From: Amborella trichopoda
Lineage: Eukaryota; Streptophyta; Magnoliopsida; Amborellales; Amborellaceae
Reading direction: 5' to 3'
DNA length: 64,000 nucleotides
NCBI RefSeq assembly: GCF_000471905.2
Contig: NW_006495273.1
Coordinates: forward strand, 6,924,211-6,988,210
Position 1 is the stretch's first letter, and every line of letters begins with the position of its first letter. Below, piece after piece: positions 10,100 to 21,934 of this stretch. The notes under the pieces were generated by a model. It had not been told where the DNA came from and made no database searches. It worked only from the letters and a program-made list of their open reading frames with translations. A program made the position numbers and the translations under genes.

Positions 10100-11205
10100 C
10101 TAATGTTCACATGGCATGCCCCTTTCTTGACCTAAGTGGAGCGTGTCCCCTTTCTCTTTCTAAAGTCTAAAGAGGGGAGAAAGATCTTTTGGATGAGAGA
10201 GAGATGAAACCCTAGGGTGGCATGCCAACCTAGGTAAGAGAGAGTAGAGAGAGATGAGAGTAGAATGAGATGGGAGAGCCACTATTTATAGAGTTTTCAG
10301 GAGATTAGGGTTTTTTAGGGTATAGAGATTAAATCTAGACTATTGATCATATAAGAGATGTGGGGTGAGAGATCTAAGCTATCCAATCCTTAAATCAACT
10401 ATCATTATTCAAAGGAAAGTGCTAAAACTTCTTAAACCTAATTCTCATTAAATAATAAAGAATAAAAAATAATTTTATATTTTATGTTATTTTCCATAAT
10501 CCTCTTACATATAATATATGATTGAAATCAAGCCTCCATTATTTCAAAACAATATATATTATTTCAACTTGATTTGCATTCTTTGGTTGCTTCATCACAA
10601 AATAGAAAGTATGATTCAATTTGGGTGGGGTGTGCCGCCCTAGGTGTTCTCATGTGTTTTATTTCATGATAGGCCCATAGCTCATGGTAGGCCCCATATA
10701 ATTAGTGAATTATAAAATTCATAAAATGATTTTTAGAATATTGAAAATAAATTTTATTTCACTTTGAATATTTAAATACTGAAAATTCAATATCTCTTAA
10801 TTTGTAAATCCATTTTATAAAATAAAATATCCAGAGACTTACAAAAATTCAAATAATCAATCCAAAAATCATTTAACATCAAAATAACTAATTCAAAATA
10901 ATTTTGATGGGAATCAAATCCAACTAGGTTTAGGAATTATAATATCGCTACAACACTCTATCTTCTACTGTAGACTATAATCTACGCTTGCTATTTCAAA
11001 TTGACCTAGCAGTTCCTATGACCCACTGATCACTCTAGTAGTTCTCATAACTCACAAACTACTGTAGTGGTTCACGATTGGGTTACCAAAGTCAACCAAT
11101 AGGCAAGGGACACAATCCTATGATTACAAGTTTTCCCTTAGAGACTAGTCCAAAATCACACAAACATTATGCAACCACAACTCTATGGTGTATAGGTTTG
11201 ACTCA
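10100..11205 (-). mobile_element. Copia-family LTR fragment A
   Basis: Homologous on the - strand to LTR B (11,990-14,049) and LTR D (58,315-60,154). It shares the GGTTCA-GATTGG-TA-CAAAG-CA-CCAATA block (11,070-11,105), the TTTGATGGGAAT-AAATC block (10,900-10,920), the pyrimidine-rich leader and the CCTAGGGTGGCATGCCA segment (10,205). CTATTTATAG at about 10,282 corresponds to the TATA box of the family. It lacks the first ~600 bp of the LTR and probably the end, so it is a truncated copy. No internal coding region adjoins it. Confidence 0.7.
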
Positions 11206-11308
11206 AGGTCGGGGACCGCTCCCTTGGCAAACCGCGTGCGGTGGTGCACGGGGATAGGTGACCAACAGTGAGGGAGATTTTAGTGCGGTGAGTGATTTTG
11301 GCACTTAC

Positions 11309-11786
11309 CTCGTTGTGGTTTTGGTTTGTGGACCCATCTGGGCTCTTAGGAACCCTCTTAAATCAGACTCGAAAGCCCCCCTGCCTCTCGGCTTGGTCTG
11401 ATGCTGGTTTCCTTGATTCACACTGCTCCTTATTAAACACACATATGTAAGCTGGATAAATGAGGGTTCATTAATTATGGCTTGTCCTTGAAGAGTGGTC
11501 TTGATGGGTATGGAAGGAAGGATGTATGGTAATGATTGATCAAGAGAGGGAGAAACGACGACGGAGAAGAAAGAAGAGTGGGTAGTTATGGAAATGGGGA
11601 AAGTGAAGTTATTGACCAATTTGACAGCCTTCCAGTGCCACCTCCCCAAGGAGGCATCTACGGTGGCACGAGAAGGCATCGAATCGAAGTTCGCATGACC
11701 CGAAGGATGCTTTGAGGATCGAATACTATGGGGCAAGCCCTAGCAAGATGACCCTCAACAGAGCCCCTTAATGATTGTATATATAC
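11309..11786 (-). other. Possible promoter and 5' leader exon, function unknown
   Basis: On the - strand a TATATATA box (11,778-11,785) is followed by a leader and an open frame of 143 codons (11,736 down to 11,305). A textbook splice donor, GAG/GTAAGT, occurs with its junction at 11,309. The peptide (MPHSIRSSKHPSG...) is low in recognisable domains. Downstream, LTR fragment A begins within ~100 bp, so any gene here is broken. It may equally be the leader of another retroelement. No function is proposed. Confidence 0.25.
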
Positions 11787-11989
11787 AAAAGAGAAGAAAA
11801 GGAAGAAGAAAAAAGAGAAGAAGATGAAACAAATTCCTTGAAAGTCCCTCCTATGGTGATTACCCCGAAAGGAAGAGTGACTCCCATGAGAAGCGACAAA
11901 ACGAAAGAAGAGAAGAGAACATGAGGGAAAGAAATGGAGAATAAAGAGAGCTTAAGAACTTAGAGGGAGAGTTCAAGAGAGGATTTAAG

Positions 11990-14049
11990 TGTTGGGTTTA
12001 TGTGACCTTTAAAAACTTAAGAGAGCTTGTATGAGCATTTTATGTAGTGAAACATAAAGTCAATGGGAGTGTGGTTTGTGGATCATACTAGGCAAATGCG
12101 ATTTGTCGATACTCAGACTAGGCTCGACGAGCTAGGCCAGCGGAGTTTGAAAAAACCCAAGATACCTGAGCATAGGGATCTACCAAGAAAGGTTTAGTGG
12201 GTTCGCTCTTGATGATGTTGGAGTATGTCCATATGAGAGCCGAGGGATTGTGTGGCCCTTGCATGTGATGAATAACCTTTATAGACAAGGTTAAAACCTC
12301 ATTATTATATCATCACATGACATGTATATAGATAGTAGTTTTGAGATGTGCTAATGAGGGTGAAGCGTGTACATATGGGAGAGATTACCCCTATATACCA
12401 CAGAGTCATGGTTGCATCATGGTCTGCAGGACCACGATTTTTTGTCTCTAGGGGAGAACTTGAAATCCATAAATTGGGATTACATCCCTTATTCTATTAG
12501 CTGACTTTGGTGGCCCAATCATGAGCCTTTGCAGTGGACTGTGGGTTATAGGAACTGCTGGGTCAGTTTGAGAAAGCTAGGTGGATCGCGGTCTGCAGTT
12601 GAAGGTGGATTGTTCTCGTATATTGATAAATTCTTAGATCTAACGGATCTGATTCCCATTAAAATTAATTAATTTTTGATATATGATTTTTAAATTATTT
12701 ATTTAAATTTTTGTGAATATTCTGATATTTTATTTTTGTCATTTTGGATTTATAAATTAAGATAAATTAATTTTCCAATGTTTTAAATAAATTATAAGAT
12801 TTAAAAGTTCTAAATATAAAATAAAATATTTTATAAAATTATATGGGACCCTCCATAAATATGGAGGCCCAATTTGGAACATGTGGGATTGGGTGGGGCC
12901 CATGTGTGGCCACCAAAGGGTGGCACTCCCCATCCATAGGGACTAACCTTTTCTCCAAGATTGGGTGATAGTTATGCCTTTGTTTATTGGCTTATTTTTT
13001 TGGTATAACCAACTTACATGATAAGTTGAATATTTAAAATATTTAGTAAATCTTTACTACAATAAAAAGTAAGATATATTTTTTTTTTATTTAAAGATTT
13101 GATGATAATAGATCTAGAAAATGGAGGATAAAACTATAACTCATCTCTTTAAATCTTGATGATGAATCAAATAAATGATGACTCAAATCTCTCACCCCAC
13201 AAATCTCCTTAGATCAACGGTCAATATTTAACCATACGAATTGAGGCAAACCCCAAGGCATAGAAAATCTATATAAAAAAAAATGCTCTCTCACCTCATA
13301 AAATCTCTACAACTATTATCTCTTCTCTCTCTAAGGATTTATCTTTCTCTCTCTCTCTCTCAAAGATCTCTTCATAGGTAGCACGCCCCACCTAAGGCTT
13401 TAAGATATCTCCCAAGTTTTTTTAAGGGGGCAAACCCCAACCAAAATATCTCTCAAGTCAAGGGGGCGCGCTCAAGTAATCTCTCTCTCGTTTCTAGGTG
13501 GCACGTCTAAGCTATAGTTAGCGTATGGTGATTTGATTTTTGGGCGACAACGAGGAGGATCCCCTTGCTAGTAGATGTCTCCATCTCTCTTTTATCTATC
13601 TCTCATCTCTCCAAAAATCAAACTAAAGGAGCTTGAACAAGACCAATGCATTGAGGCATTAGGTAGTTAGTTTTAAATCGAGATCCATATGCCATTTAGA
13701 GAGTTTTGCCAAATGTAGGAGAATCAAGAGACCGATTATGGATCTCGAGCACCTTTAGAAGGAAGAGACTCGGTGTGGGGTGTATTAAGACATGTTGAGG
13801 TAATCTTCAACAATTTTACTTCTTTAAATATTTATTTGTGATTTGATATTCTCTTCCCATAAAGCAATGAGTATTTAAGGTTTTAATTTAAAGAATTGTA
13901 TTCAATAGTGGTAGCAAGTGAGAACTGTGTTTATTTTCTTTTATTTATTTGTTTGTAATTGGGCATTGTGAGTGGTCTTGCCGGTGTAATAATAAGAAAA
14001 ATAAGAAAAAAAATTAATTTACATACACCGTGCTTGATCACATAGTCCA
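11990..14049 (+). mobile_element. Copia-family LTR B, full length (2,060 bp)
   Basis: Begins TGTTGGGTTTATG and ends ATAGTCCA, so it has canonical TG...CA ends. Its 5' part aligns with fragment E (21,935-22,342, reversed) and with LTR D. Its middle aligns with A, C and D; its end, TAGTCCA, is shared with D. A TATA box (CTATATAAA, about 13,269) precedes a pyrimidine-rich leader. A primer-binding-like site follows at 14,058, so this is a 5' LTR or its remnant. The strand is the element's sense. Confidence 0.75.
13269..13277 (+). promoter_or_regulatory. TATA box in LTR B
   Basis: CTATATAAA lies ~45 bp upstream of a CT-rich leader, at the position equivalent to the TATA boxes of LTRs A and D. It is the likely retroelement promoter. 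Confidence 0.5.
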
Positions 14050-14057
14050 ACTTTCAT

Positions 14058-14069
14058 TGGAATCAAAGC
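14058..14069 (+). promoter_or_regulatory. Primer-binding-site-like sequence after LTR B
   Basis: TGGAATCAAAGC matches the initiator-Met tRNA primer site TGGTATCAGAGC at 10 of 12 bases and sits 8 bp after the LTR end. This supports LTR B as a 5' LTR of a + strand element. Confidence 0.55.
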
Positions 14070-14459
14070 TAGATCTACTTACTTCCCTATTAATTTCATT
14101 TCACTATTTTTGGTGAGTTGGGAATGAGATATAAGAAAGCTAATGACTGTTTTGGTCAAGTGATACACCTCCGGAAGAAATTTTTTCACGTTCAAACATC
14201 ATAAAGGCACTCTGCATCATCGAGTATTCTTGTTGTTTTTGGAGCACTGATATGAATAAACTAATGAGGTATTTCTTAAATGCATAATTTAGTTATATTA
14301 TGTATTTTGCGGAGTAGGATCTACCCACAAAATATTAGTGGGAGATCCTAGGGGAATTGAGAGTTATGGACTCATCAATTAAGGTTGTCAGTTCTGACCT
14401 TGTAAAATCTAGGAACCATCCATTGGACTTTTTGAATTTTTTCACCTATCATATTATTC

Positions 14460-15560
14460 TATTTTGAGTTGAAATTTGACTCTAACTCATCAAATTCAAT
14501 CTACTTTAAAAAAAAAAATAGTTTCATGAAGAAAACCCTTGTGATTTGAAAGATATAATCAATTTATTGAAGGGTGTGCAAGTGTTGTTTTTTACAATGA
14601 AAACTGTCTAGATGCCTTAGAATTCATAATTTATTTTCATTCTTAACGTAATGTTTTAAAGCCCATACCAAGTTTTTAACTTTCATTTTAAATTTAGTTT
14701 CTAATAAAATTTATTTGATAGAGAAATATATGTGGGAAGAGAGAAATAAAAATTTTGGATTGAAGAGAGGTCATCCTGAATTTTTAACAGTTTAGTGTAT
14801 TCTTCATTAAGCCATGAATAACTATATTTATCAAGCCTATTTAATAGATTGATATGAGGCTTGTGGAAATATATGTGTTACCATTCTATGTCTACTTTCA
14901 AACAAAATAAGAATGAAAGGGAAACTATATGAGGGTAGAGAGAATAAACAATTTTACTAGATAGTGTTCATCCTGAAATTCTGCGGTATGAAATATTTTA
15001 TGATGTAATGCCACTTATTTATTTCTCTGAAGAAAGATATTATTTGGGATTCACACCATAATGATATGCTTTAATTTTGAGTCTAGTTTTTAATAGAGAA
15101 AGTTTCAGGAAGAAATCCTTTGTAGATTGAGAGGAACAATTATTTTTTTGAGAGGTGCGCAACTAATTTCTGCTATGAAAACTATATTGTGACGTGAATG
15201 TCACAAAATTGAAGACTCACTAAATGGTGTGATTTAGGGATGGAACTAAGCACTATTTTATATTTTTGAGTCTATTGCAATACTAAAAAATTTTTAGAGA
15301 TGAACTTCTCATGAGTTGAAAGATATCATATTTGTATAATTGGATGTTCATCTTTTATTCTGCAATAAATTGAAATATATGGCATGTTGAGGCACATCTT
15401 TGTACGCCTCATAATTGAAGCTCTTTTAGGGGTCATTCAAAAGTTTTATAATATGTCATGAGTATGGTTTCTAATAGCAAACCTTTTGAAAGAAGTAATA
15501 CAAGGTTAACAAAATATGACACTCTATGTGAAGAAGTGAATCTGAGAATTGCATAATATA
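14460..15560. repeat. Degenerate ~190-bp tandem array
   Basis: Five to six imperfect units start near 14,522, 14,716, 14,912, 15,097, 15,294 and 15,472 (spacing 178-197 bp). Each has a TTTTGAGT-TAGTTT-TAATA opening, a purine-rich GAGAAA stretch and a TCATCCTGAATTTT/TGCAATGAA-type close. It occupies the place where gag would be expected downstream of LTR B. No coding frame survives. It may be internal sequence of a non-autonomous LTR element. Confidence 0.6.
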
Positions 15561-16040
15561 GAATAAACACAATGCATGTGAAAGCACTTGGTTTCTTCCC
15601 AATGAAGAAGGGCTATGTTGAGATACTTGGTGGCAGCATAGAAATTCTAAAGATCAGTAGGAGAATTAAATTTGTGATCTTTTGAATGATGGAATGAAGA
15701 AAAAGTATTTTTTAATATGTATGGAAGAATCCATAAGGTCGAAGAGGTGGATGCTTCATCAACGTATAAAAGATAATGACCAAATGTTTCTTCATCATTT
15801 GTCTATTTGTCCAAGTTCACAAAAGCTCGTCAGTAAGTAAAAACAATAATAAAAAAAGCCCAGGTACCGCACCATGATTTTGAGGTATGAAATATATCCC
15901 ACATTACATGGTAAGGTCATATAGGCAAAGATGATTCAATAACCTTTTATTTTACGGTTATATTTTAGCTATTTGTTTATGAATATGTATGGAGTGTAAG
16001 GACAGTAAGTGATAGGTGCTAACAAATTTGAAAGAACCAT
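15561..16040. other. Unassigned sequence, no gene seen
   Basis: Mixed AT-rich sequence following the array, with no long frame or recognised repeat. It may still belong to the internal region of the LTR B element. Confidence 0.4.
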
Positions 16041-16048
16041 TTTTTAAT

Positions 16049-16399
16049 GGGTGTGGTTTGTATAGAGTCGAGGCTCTAAACAATCAAATTACAGCCTACC
16101 TTCAAATAGCATCGATCTTTGTGGTAGTCTTAAAATATGTTTTCATCTTTAATTATAAAATTTAAAGCTTCAAAAATACTATATAGCGAGCAAATCTATG
16201 AACATGTGAAAATCTTGAAATCGAAAAGATGCGCTATTTCCAAAACTTGAAATCGATTTTTTTCTCATGTCCATGCATCTTGATGTCAATATGATCAATT
16301 TGAGTATATTTGGGCATCAAAACAACCTCTTCTAGTAAAATTTTTGATGTAGGCTCTAATTTGATTTTTTAGAGCCTAGGATCTATATAAACTTTTCCC
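16049..16399. mobile_element. MITE, GGGTGTGG...CCC ends, 8-9 bp TSD
   Basis: The 351-bp foldback element has ends GTATAGAGTCGAGGCTCTAA and, inverted, TTAGAGCCTAGGATCTATAT. TTTTTTAAT occurs at both 16,040-16,048 and 16,400-16,408. It is the same family as 43,532-43,929, sharing CTCTAAACAATCAAATTA ends and TTTGATG-TG/GGGCATCAAAACAACCTCTT blocks. Non-coding. Confidence 0.75.
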
Positions 16400-16464
16400 T
16401 TTTTTAATACCTGAGATTTTTTTGTGCCTCCTTGTGCTTAAAGATCAATGGTATGTTTTTTTTA

Positions 16465-16833
16465 TGGCAAAACAAATGAAGAGGTATAATTACTGATTTT
16501 ATTTTTTTGGTTTCTGTTTTTAAAAAATGGTTATATGGGTTTTACAATTAAATTTCTATTACAGGGAAGAGATAGCAAAACAAATGAAGAGGTATGATGG
16601 ACCAATTTTATTTTCTTGTTTTTGTTTTTTGTTTTTTTGTTTTTTTAAATGGTTATATGGATTTGACAAATAAATTTCTATTATAGGGAAGTTGGTTGTG
16701 TATTTGAATCACATTCATGGCCTAATACTAAGATGTGAACTTTTTTTAAAAAATGGTTATATGGATTGGACACATAAATTTCTATTACAAGGAGGTTGGT
16801 TGAATATTTGAATCACGTTCATGGCCTAATATT
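16465..16833 (+). repeat. Three ~110-bp direct repeats (target of the next MITE)
   Basis: AAATGGTTATATGG followed by a short gap and AAATTTCTATTA recurs at about 16,525, 16,648 and 16,750. Two units go on to GGTTG-ATATTTGAATCACRTTC and ATGGCCTAATA. The last unit is interrupted by the element at 16,834-17,348 and resumes at 17,357. Confidence 0.65.
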
Positions 16834-17348
16834 TGGGAAAGCTTTTTATGGTCCCCCTACAATATAGAAGTTCTATCCTCCCCCTTATGCAACCGTCCAT
16901 TCTTTTATGGAGGGCTAAGATTGGCCCCAATCACAATGTCACGTCTTTACACTATTTTATTTTAAATTTTTTTTATAAACTATTTTAACACCAAATTTTG
17001 GATGTCCATTCCTCTATTAAACTCGCTCTAACGAAAAATATAAAAAAAATATTTTCAATAAAATAAAATGACCCAAATACCCTTGAAATTTTTAAGGGGT
17101 ATTTTGGTCATTATTTTTTATTGAAAATTATTGTTAATATTTTTTATAGGTTCGCCCCAATGAGAAGATGGTACGTACCAAATTTCATATTAAAAAAACC
17201 TGTATTAAGAAAACTAAAAATAAAATACTTTGAGACATCGGATCTAAGATCAAACGATGAGTGGCTCTCTTGATAAAAAAATGGACGGCTCGACAGTAGG
17301 GGGATGATAGAACTTCTATGTTGCGGGGGGGACATAGAAAGCTATCCC
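16834..17348. mobile_element. Foldback MITE with 8-9 bp TSD and visible empty site
   Basis: Ends GGGAAAGCTTTTTATGGTCC and, inverted, GGGATAGCTTTCTATGTCC. Inner arms share CATAGAAGTTCTATC and CCGTCCATT. CTAATATT (CCTAATATT if 9 bp) duplicates at 16,826-16,833 and 17,349-17,356. A neighbouring unit of the host repeat (about 16,720-16,745) shows the uninterrupted site, GGCCTAATACTAAGATGTG. Non-coding. Confidence 0.75.
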
Positions 17349-17379
17349 CTAATATTAAGATGTGAACTTTTACTAAGAA

Positions 17380-18540
17380 AAGAGAGAGAGATTGGGATAA
17401 ATAGAAAGAAAACAGGGGGAAAGAGAACGTGAAAACAGAGAAAGAAAAAAAGAAGAAATGGGAGAGAGGGGGGAAACCACCCAGACCGACAGTGAGAAGG
17501 GGAAGAGACGGGAGAGATGGGAAACTACCCATACCAACAGTAAAAGCCTTGAGGTATGAGAGAAGGAAAGTTTGGCTTGGCAGTGAGAAGGGGGACGAGT
17601 GAAAGCCGTGAGTGAGTGATGAGGGGGAAAAGTGAAAGTCGTGAGTGAGTGATGAGATGTGAGAGAAGGATAGTTTGGCCAGCAAGGAGAAAGGGAAGAG
17701 ACGGGAGAAGGGGGAAGCCACTAGGACTAGCAGTGAGAAGGTGAAGAGATGGGAGAGAAGGATAAGAGATGGGAGAGAGGGGAAACCACCAGGACCGAAA
17801 GAGATGGGAGAGAGGGAAAAGCAGTGAAGGCCGATAGGGCAGTGAGAAGGGGAAGAGATGAGAGAGAGGGAAAACCACATACGAGAGAGAGGGAAACCAC
17901 CCAAACAGGCATTGAAAGTTGGTAGTGTCTGGAAAACCACCCAGACCGTCAGTGAAAAGGGGAAGAGATTGGAGAGAGGGAAAACTACCCGGATCGTCAG
18001 TAAGAAGGGGAAGAGACTGAGGTTTTTTAGAGAGGGACTGAGGGGAAGAAAAATCAGGGAGCAAAGATTTGGATGAGGAAGAGACGAATCTAGAGAGAGG
18101 GAAGATTGAGTTTTTTGAGAGAGACTAAGGAGGAGTGCTCGGGCCAGTCGAGAGAGACAATTGAGGGGAGAGAGAAGTTCCGTGAGGGAGAGAGAGATCA
18201 AGAGATGACCGAGAGGAAAAAGTTTTATGGGGAGAGGGAGAGAGAAATGGAGAAAAATCAGGGGAGAAAGAAAGAGAGATGGGTGGTATGGTAAGGGAGA
18301 GAAAAGGAGAGAATAACGAAGTGGGGAGAGATTGAGGGAGTAGAGGGAGAGACAGTTTGGATATGCGGGGAGAAGGGGAGATGACGGGAAAGTGGGAAAT
18401 TGCCTGGACCGGCAGTGACGACGTGAGAGAGAAAAAGAGAAAGAAAATAGGAGAGAGAAACAAAGAGAGAAGAATGGAGTGTGGAAAAAGGAAAGAGATG
18501 AGAGAGAAAGAAATAGAGTTTTAAGAGAGAGAGAAAGAAA
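17380..18540. repeat. Purine-rich degenerate minisatellite
   Basis: The + strand is dominated by GAGAGAGG/GGGAAGAG. In 17,450-18,040 a ~45-bp unit recurs: GGGAAACCACCCAGACCG, then CAGTGAGAAGGGGAAGAG, then GGGAGAG. From 18,040 on it grades into simple GA-rich sequence. Long - strand frames here (up to 338 codons, rich in S, L, F and P) are a consequence of a stop-poor polypyrimidine strand. Confidence 0.7.
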
Positions 18541-18549
18541 TGAAACCTA

Positions 18550-19465
18550 AAGGGCTGTTTGGGTATTTAGAAATCTATTACGTGACAATAAATTACAAGA
18601 AATATGACATTCACACTGTTTGGGTACACTTTAATAATAAGAAAATGGAAAGACAGTACACAAGATTACCCAGGATTTCTCAAAAAATCACGAAATCCAT
18701 TACGCGCAGTGATGGGTGAAAAATCTATTACGAAGTTGACGGGTAATCTTCGGAAATTTTCCGCGTGTGTCTCTCCCCTATCCCTACTTAAAAAACATTT
18801 CCCTCTCTCAAGAATACTATGTATTGTATAATTATTAAGGTAAGTAGAAAGTGAAAGTAAGGGATATGAAAAGGGGAATCTAAATTGATTCGTGCATCTC
18901 TCCCCTATCCCCGCTTAAAAAAACATTTCCTTCTCTCAAGGATACCCTGCATTATATAATTATTAAGATAAGTAGAAAGTGAAAGTAGAGGATATGAAAT
19001 GGGGAATCTAAATTGATTTGAACGAGGACAGTTTTTTACTGCAATCATAATAAAAAAATTTTATATCCCTCTATCCTCAATTTGGGTCGTAGCCATCATC
19101 TGACTCATATAAAAACAAAATTTTTTAATAACTGCTAAGTGAAAGTAAAGAGAAATCTAAATTGATTTTAACAGTTGTAGACGTCGATGAGGGACAATTT
19201 TCTTCTGCAATCATAATAAAAAAATTTCTACCTCCGTCTATCTCCAATTTGGGTTGTAGCCTGCCATCAGCTCTCGTATAAAACCAAAAATACAAATAAT
19301 AACGTGGTAATCGATGAGAAATTACACTACACAATCATAATAAAAAATTTTACACAACATAATCCTCATAAGAGATTAGTAAAAGCTCAATTGAAATAAG
19401 ATACCTCTTAAATCTCCTCCAATGCTTCAAAATTTTATACTGCAATTACCAAACACTCTAGTTTA
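18550..19465. repeat. Possible hAT-like element with internal tandem duplications
   Basis: Left GCTGTTTGGGTATTTAG and right ATTACCAAACACTC form a weak inverted pair. Inside are a ~121-bp tandem duplication (18,772-18,893 and 18,894-19,016, sharing ATTATTAAGRTAAGTAGAAA) and a second ~171-bp one (19,025-19,200 and beyond, sharing GCAATCATAATAAAAAAATT). No TSD was found, so the boundary call is weak; the duplications are clear. Confidence 0.5.
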
Positions 19466-20450
19466 CTAATCAAACTTCTTCCCATTTTTTAACCTGTACC
19501 ATAAAGATTTTGATTTTGGTATCATAAATTTATTGGTTATTTGAAATTATATATAGAGAGACATTTGAAAGGCTTCTATAAAAAATAAAAAAAAGTAAAG
19601 CTTATCACAATAAAATCATGTTCTTCCAATCATATTATTCCAATGACTTATCATGTTGAAACCAAAGTCTAATCATGTTAGCCAAACAGAGCCAGATTTT
19701 TCATATTTGGATGGTAATGTTTTTCTCATATTTCTTACAGACATAGCCACACATTAGCTATGTATTTCCCAAGTTGCATCTAAATAAATACTACCCAAAC
19801 AGTGATGATCCATTTGCAGGTAATGTATTAGCAGTAATATATTACGCCTATAATATATTTCACATACAATATATTTCCAGAGATAAAGAGAGTTTTAAGA
19901 TAGGGAAAGTGAAATATAAGGGAGAGAAAGAGACTTTTAAGAGAGAGAAAAGGAGAAAAATTTAAGAGAGAGAAGGAGAGAGTTTTAAGATAGAGTAAGA
20001 GAAAAAATTAAGATAGAGAGGGAGAAGGGGATCGAGTACCTAGCAATGAGCCGAATTGCCTTGGTTGCTAGGTCTGTTCCGAGTTGCCTTGGTTTCTCCT
20101 TGAAGGTTGCTTGGGGTTGCCTTGGTTCCTTGGTCCGGTTCGATTTGCCTTGGTCCCTCCTTGAAGGTGGCTTGGACCTTGGCACCAAGGACTGGGGCTA
20201 AGTGGAGTGGACTTGGGTTAGCTAGGGTCTATGGGAGGTTAAAAATGGGGTTATGGTCTAAGGCTTGTGGTTTTAGTAGTCTAGGGAGCATGAACCTAAA
20301 TGGGGATTATTCATTAAGGTGGAGTATAGGGTTGACGGTCTAGGGACTATAGGAGTAGTTATGGAATATGGGAGTTGGGAGTGGTACGTTCTAAGTACGG
20401 AGTGGGGAGTTAAAAAGTGGAAGTGAAGAGTTCTAGGGGTAAGCTTTCAA
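19466..20450. other. Spacer with TTGCCTTGG-rich patch, no gene seen
   Basis: AT-rich at first, then purine-rich (19,880-20,030). At 20,055-20,180 a GGTTGCCTTGGTTCCTTGG-type motif recurs about five times. No homology is recognised. Confidence 0.4.
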
Positions 20451-21934
20451 GGGTGCAAAGTATTCTCTCTCCTCTCTCTCAAGTGAAAAGAGTCGCGACA
20501 CACACACAAAACTCAAGCTAACATCCCTCCCTTCATTAACTTGGTTAGGGTTACAAATGAAAAAAAGGGTTTATATATGAGCCCCCTCAAACATTGGTGG
20601 AAGCTAAAAACTCACAAAGATTGCTAAAAATTATAATAAAAAGATTTAACCGATAAATCCTGTTTTTAAGAAAAATAACTAGATTACCCTTGGTTACAAA
20701 CATGGAAATGGCAAAACCATCACTTAAAAAGGGGCCTTTTGCCATAGCCATGCTTCAGGCCTTCTTTTGGCATCTTCTAGCAACTTTCTAAGTGATCAAA
20801 CAATGTAGAAGCGTTGAGCTCGCCGAGGGGATCATTTTGATACCTATTAATAAGTTTGAAATGGATTTTTGACTATGTTTTGAAATTCCAGCCAAAACAC
20901 ATAAAATTAATTTCTTCTTGCTTGAACCATGCTTGTTTTGCCTTGTTTTTTGTCATTCTTTTCATCACAAATTGTTGGGGAAGTCATTAGGATCATTTTG
21001 TGATAAAAATCCTATGATTTGGTATTCATTTGATCACTTTAACAATTTTGAAGGTTGTCGAAAAGTGGAATTCAGGCACCAAAAAATGCGATTTCTTTCT
21101 AGCCTTCATATGATGCCTTTTGTGTCCTCATTTCGAGTCCAAGAGCATTCAAAACAAAGCACTTCGAGCTATGGTCGCAATGGACCGATTTTTTAATCCA
21201 TTGGTGCCCAAAATCTCAAGTTATGGTCATTAGAATGAGCACACATGTTGCTAGAAATTGATGTATTTTGGGTCACTTTTCGAAGGAACTTCTCTCTTCA
21301 ATTTCTCCATGTTCGGCTCATCTCACGGTGCGTGCCACCCACCAAATCATAGGTCTAAGTGAGGGGAACGACATACCCGTATTTGGGGACCATTGCATTC
21401 AAGGTGAGGGAGTTATGAGCATCACAAAACCCATCCCGCCCTTGGAAAGCACATTTACTATATATAGTAACTGGCTCAAGTGGTCATCCGTGAATAGTAA
21501 ATATCCTCGTCTTTTATGGAAAGTACGACTTAAGAAGGTCGGATTGAGCTGAAATTTGTTGTGGCAATTGTTTTCGGCCTTTCGATTCCAACGGTGGTTG
21601 TCCCATGGTCGCTGGAAGCCTCTGAGTAGAATATCGACTATGGTGTATCGTAGATATATTTGGGGCTTAGGCCGAAAACTGATTTCTACTTGTTTTATTT
21701 GATTTGCAACAGAACTGAATGAAACTTGAGGGGCGGTTTTGTATTTCCACGAGTGACCCATGTGACTAATGTAGGGCCGATCTGGCATCATTATCAAGGC
21801 TTTGGAAAAATAGGGCTTATTTGATTAGGGCTTCTATAGTCCACATGTATTTTTGTACATGAGGGCTTAAGTTGCCACTGGTTTCTATTTTATTTGCATC
21901 GGGGATACAAGTATGTCAAAAATACCATCAAACA
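20451..21934. other. Unclassified repeat-like region
   Basis: No coding frame with recognisable domains. The sequence abuts LTR fragment E and has the look of retroelement untranslated sequence. No terminal repeats or duplications were found. Confidence 0.3.

Noticed and set aside
12216..12223. TGTTGGAG as the start of LTR B
   Set aside because: Homology to fragment E and LTR D continues upstream to 11,990, where another TGTTGGG gives a better start.
17185..18201. 338-codon - strand open frame, the longest in the window
   Set aside because: It is rich in Ser, Leu, Phe and Pro and follows the polypyrimidine minisatellite unit by unit. Pyrimidine-rich DNA rarely contains stop codons, so the frame is expected by chance.
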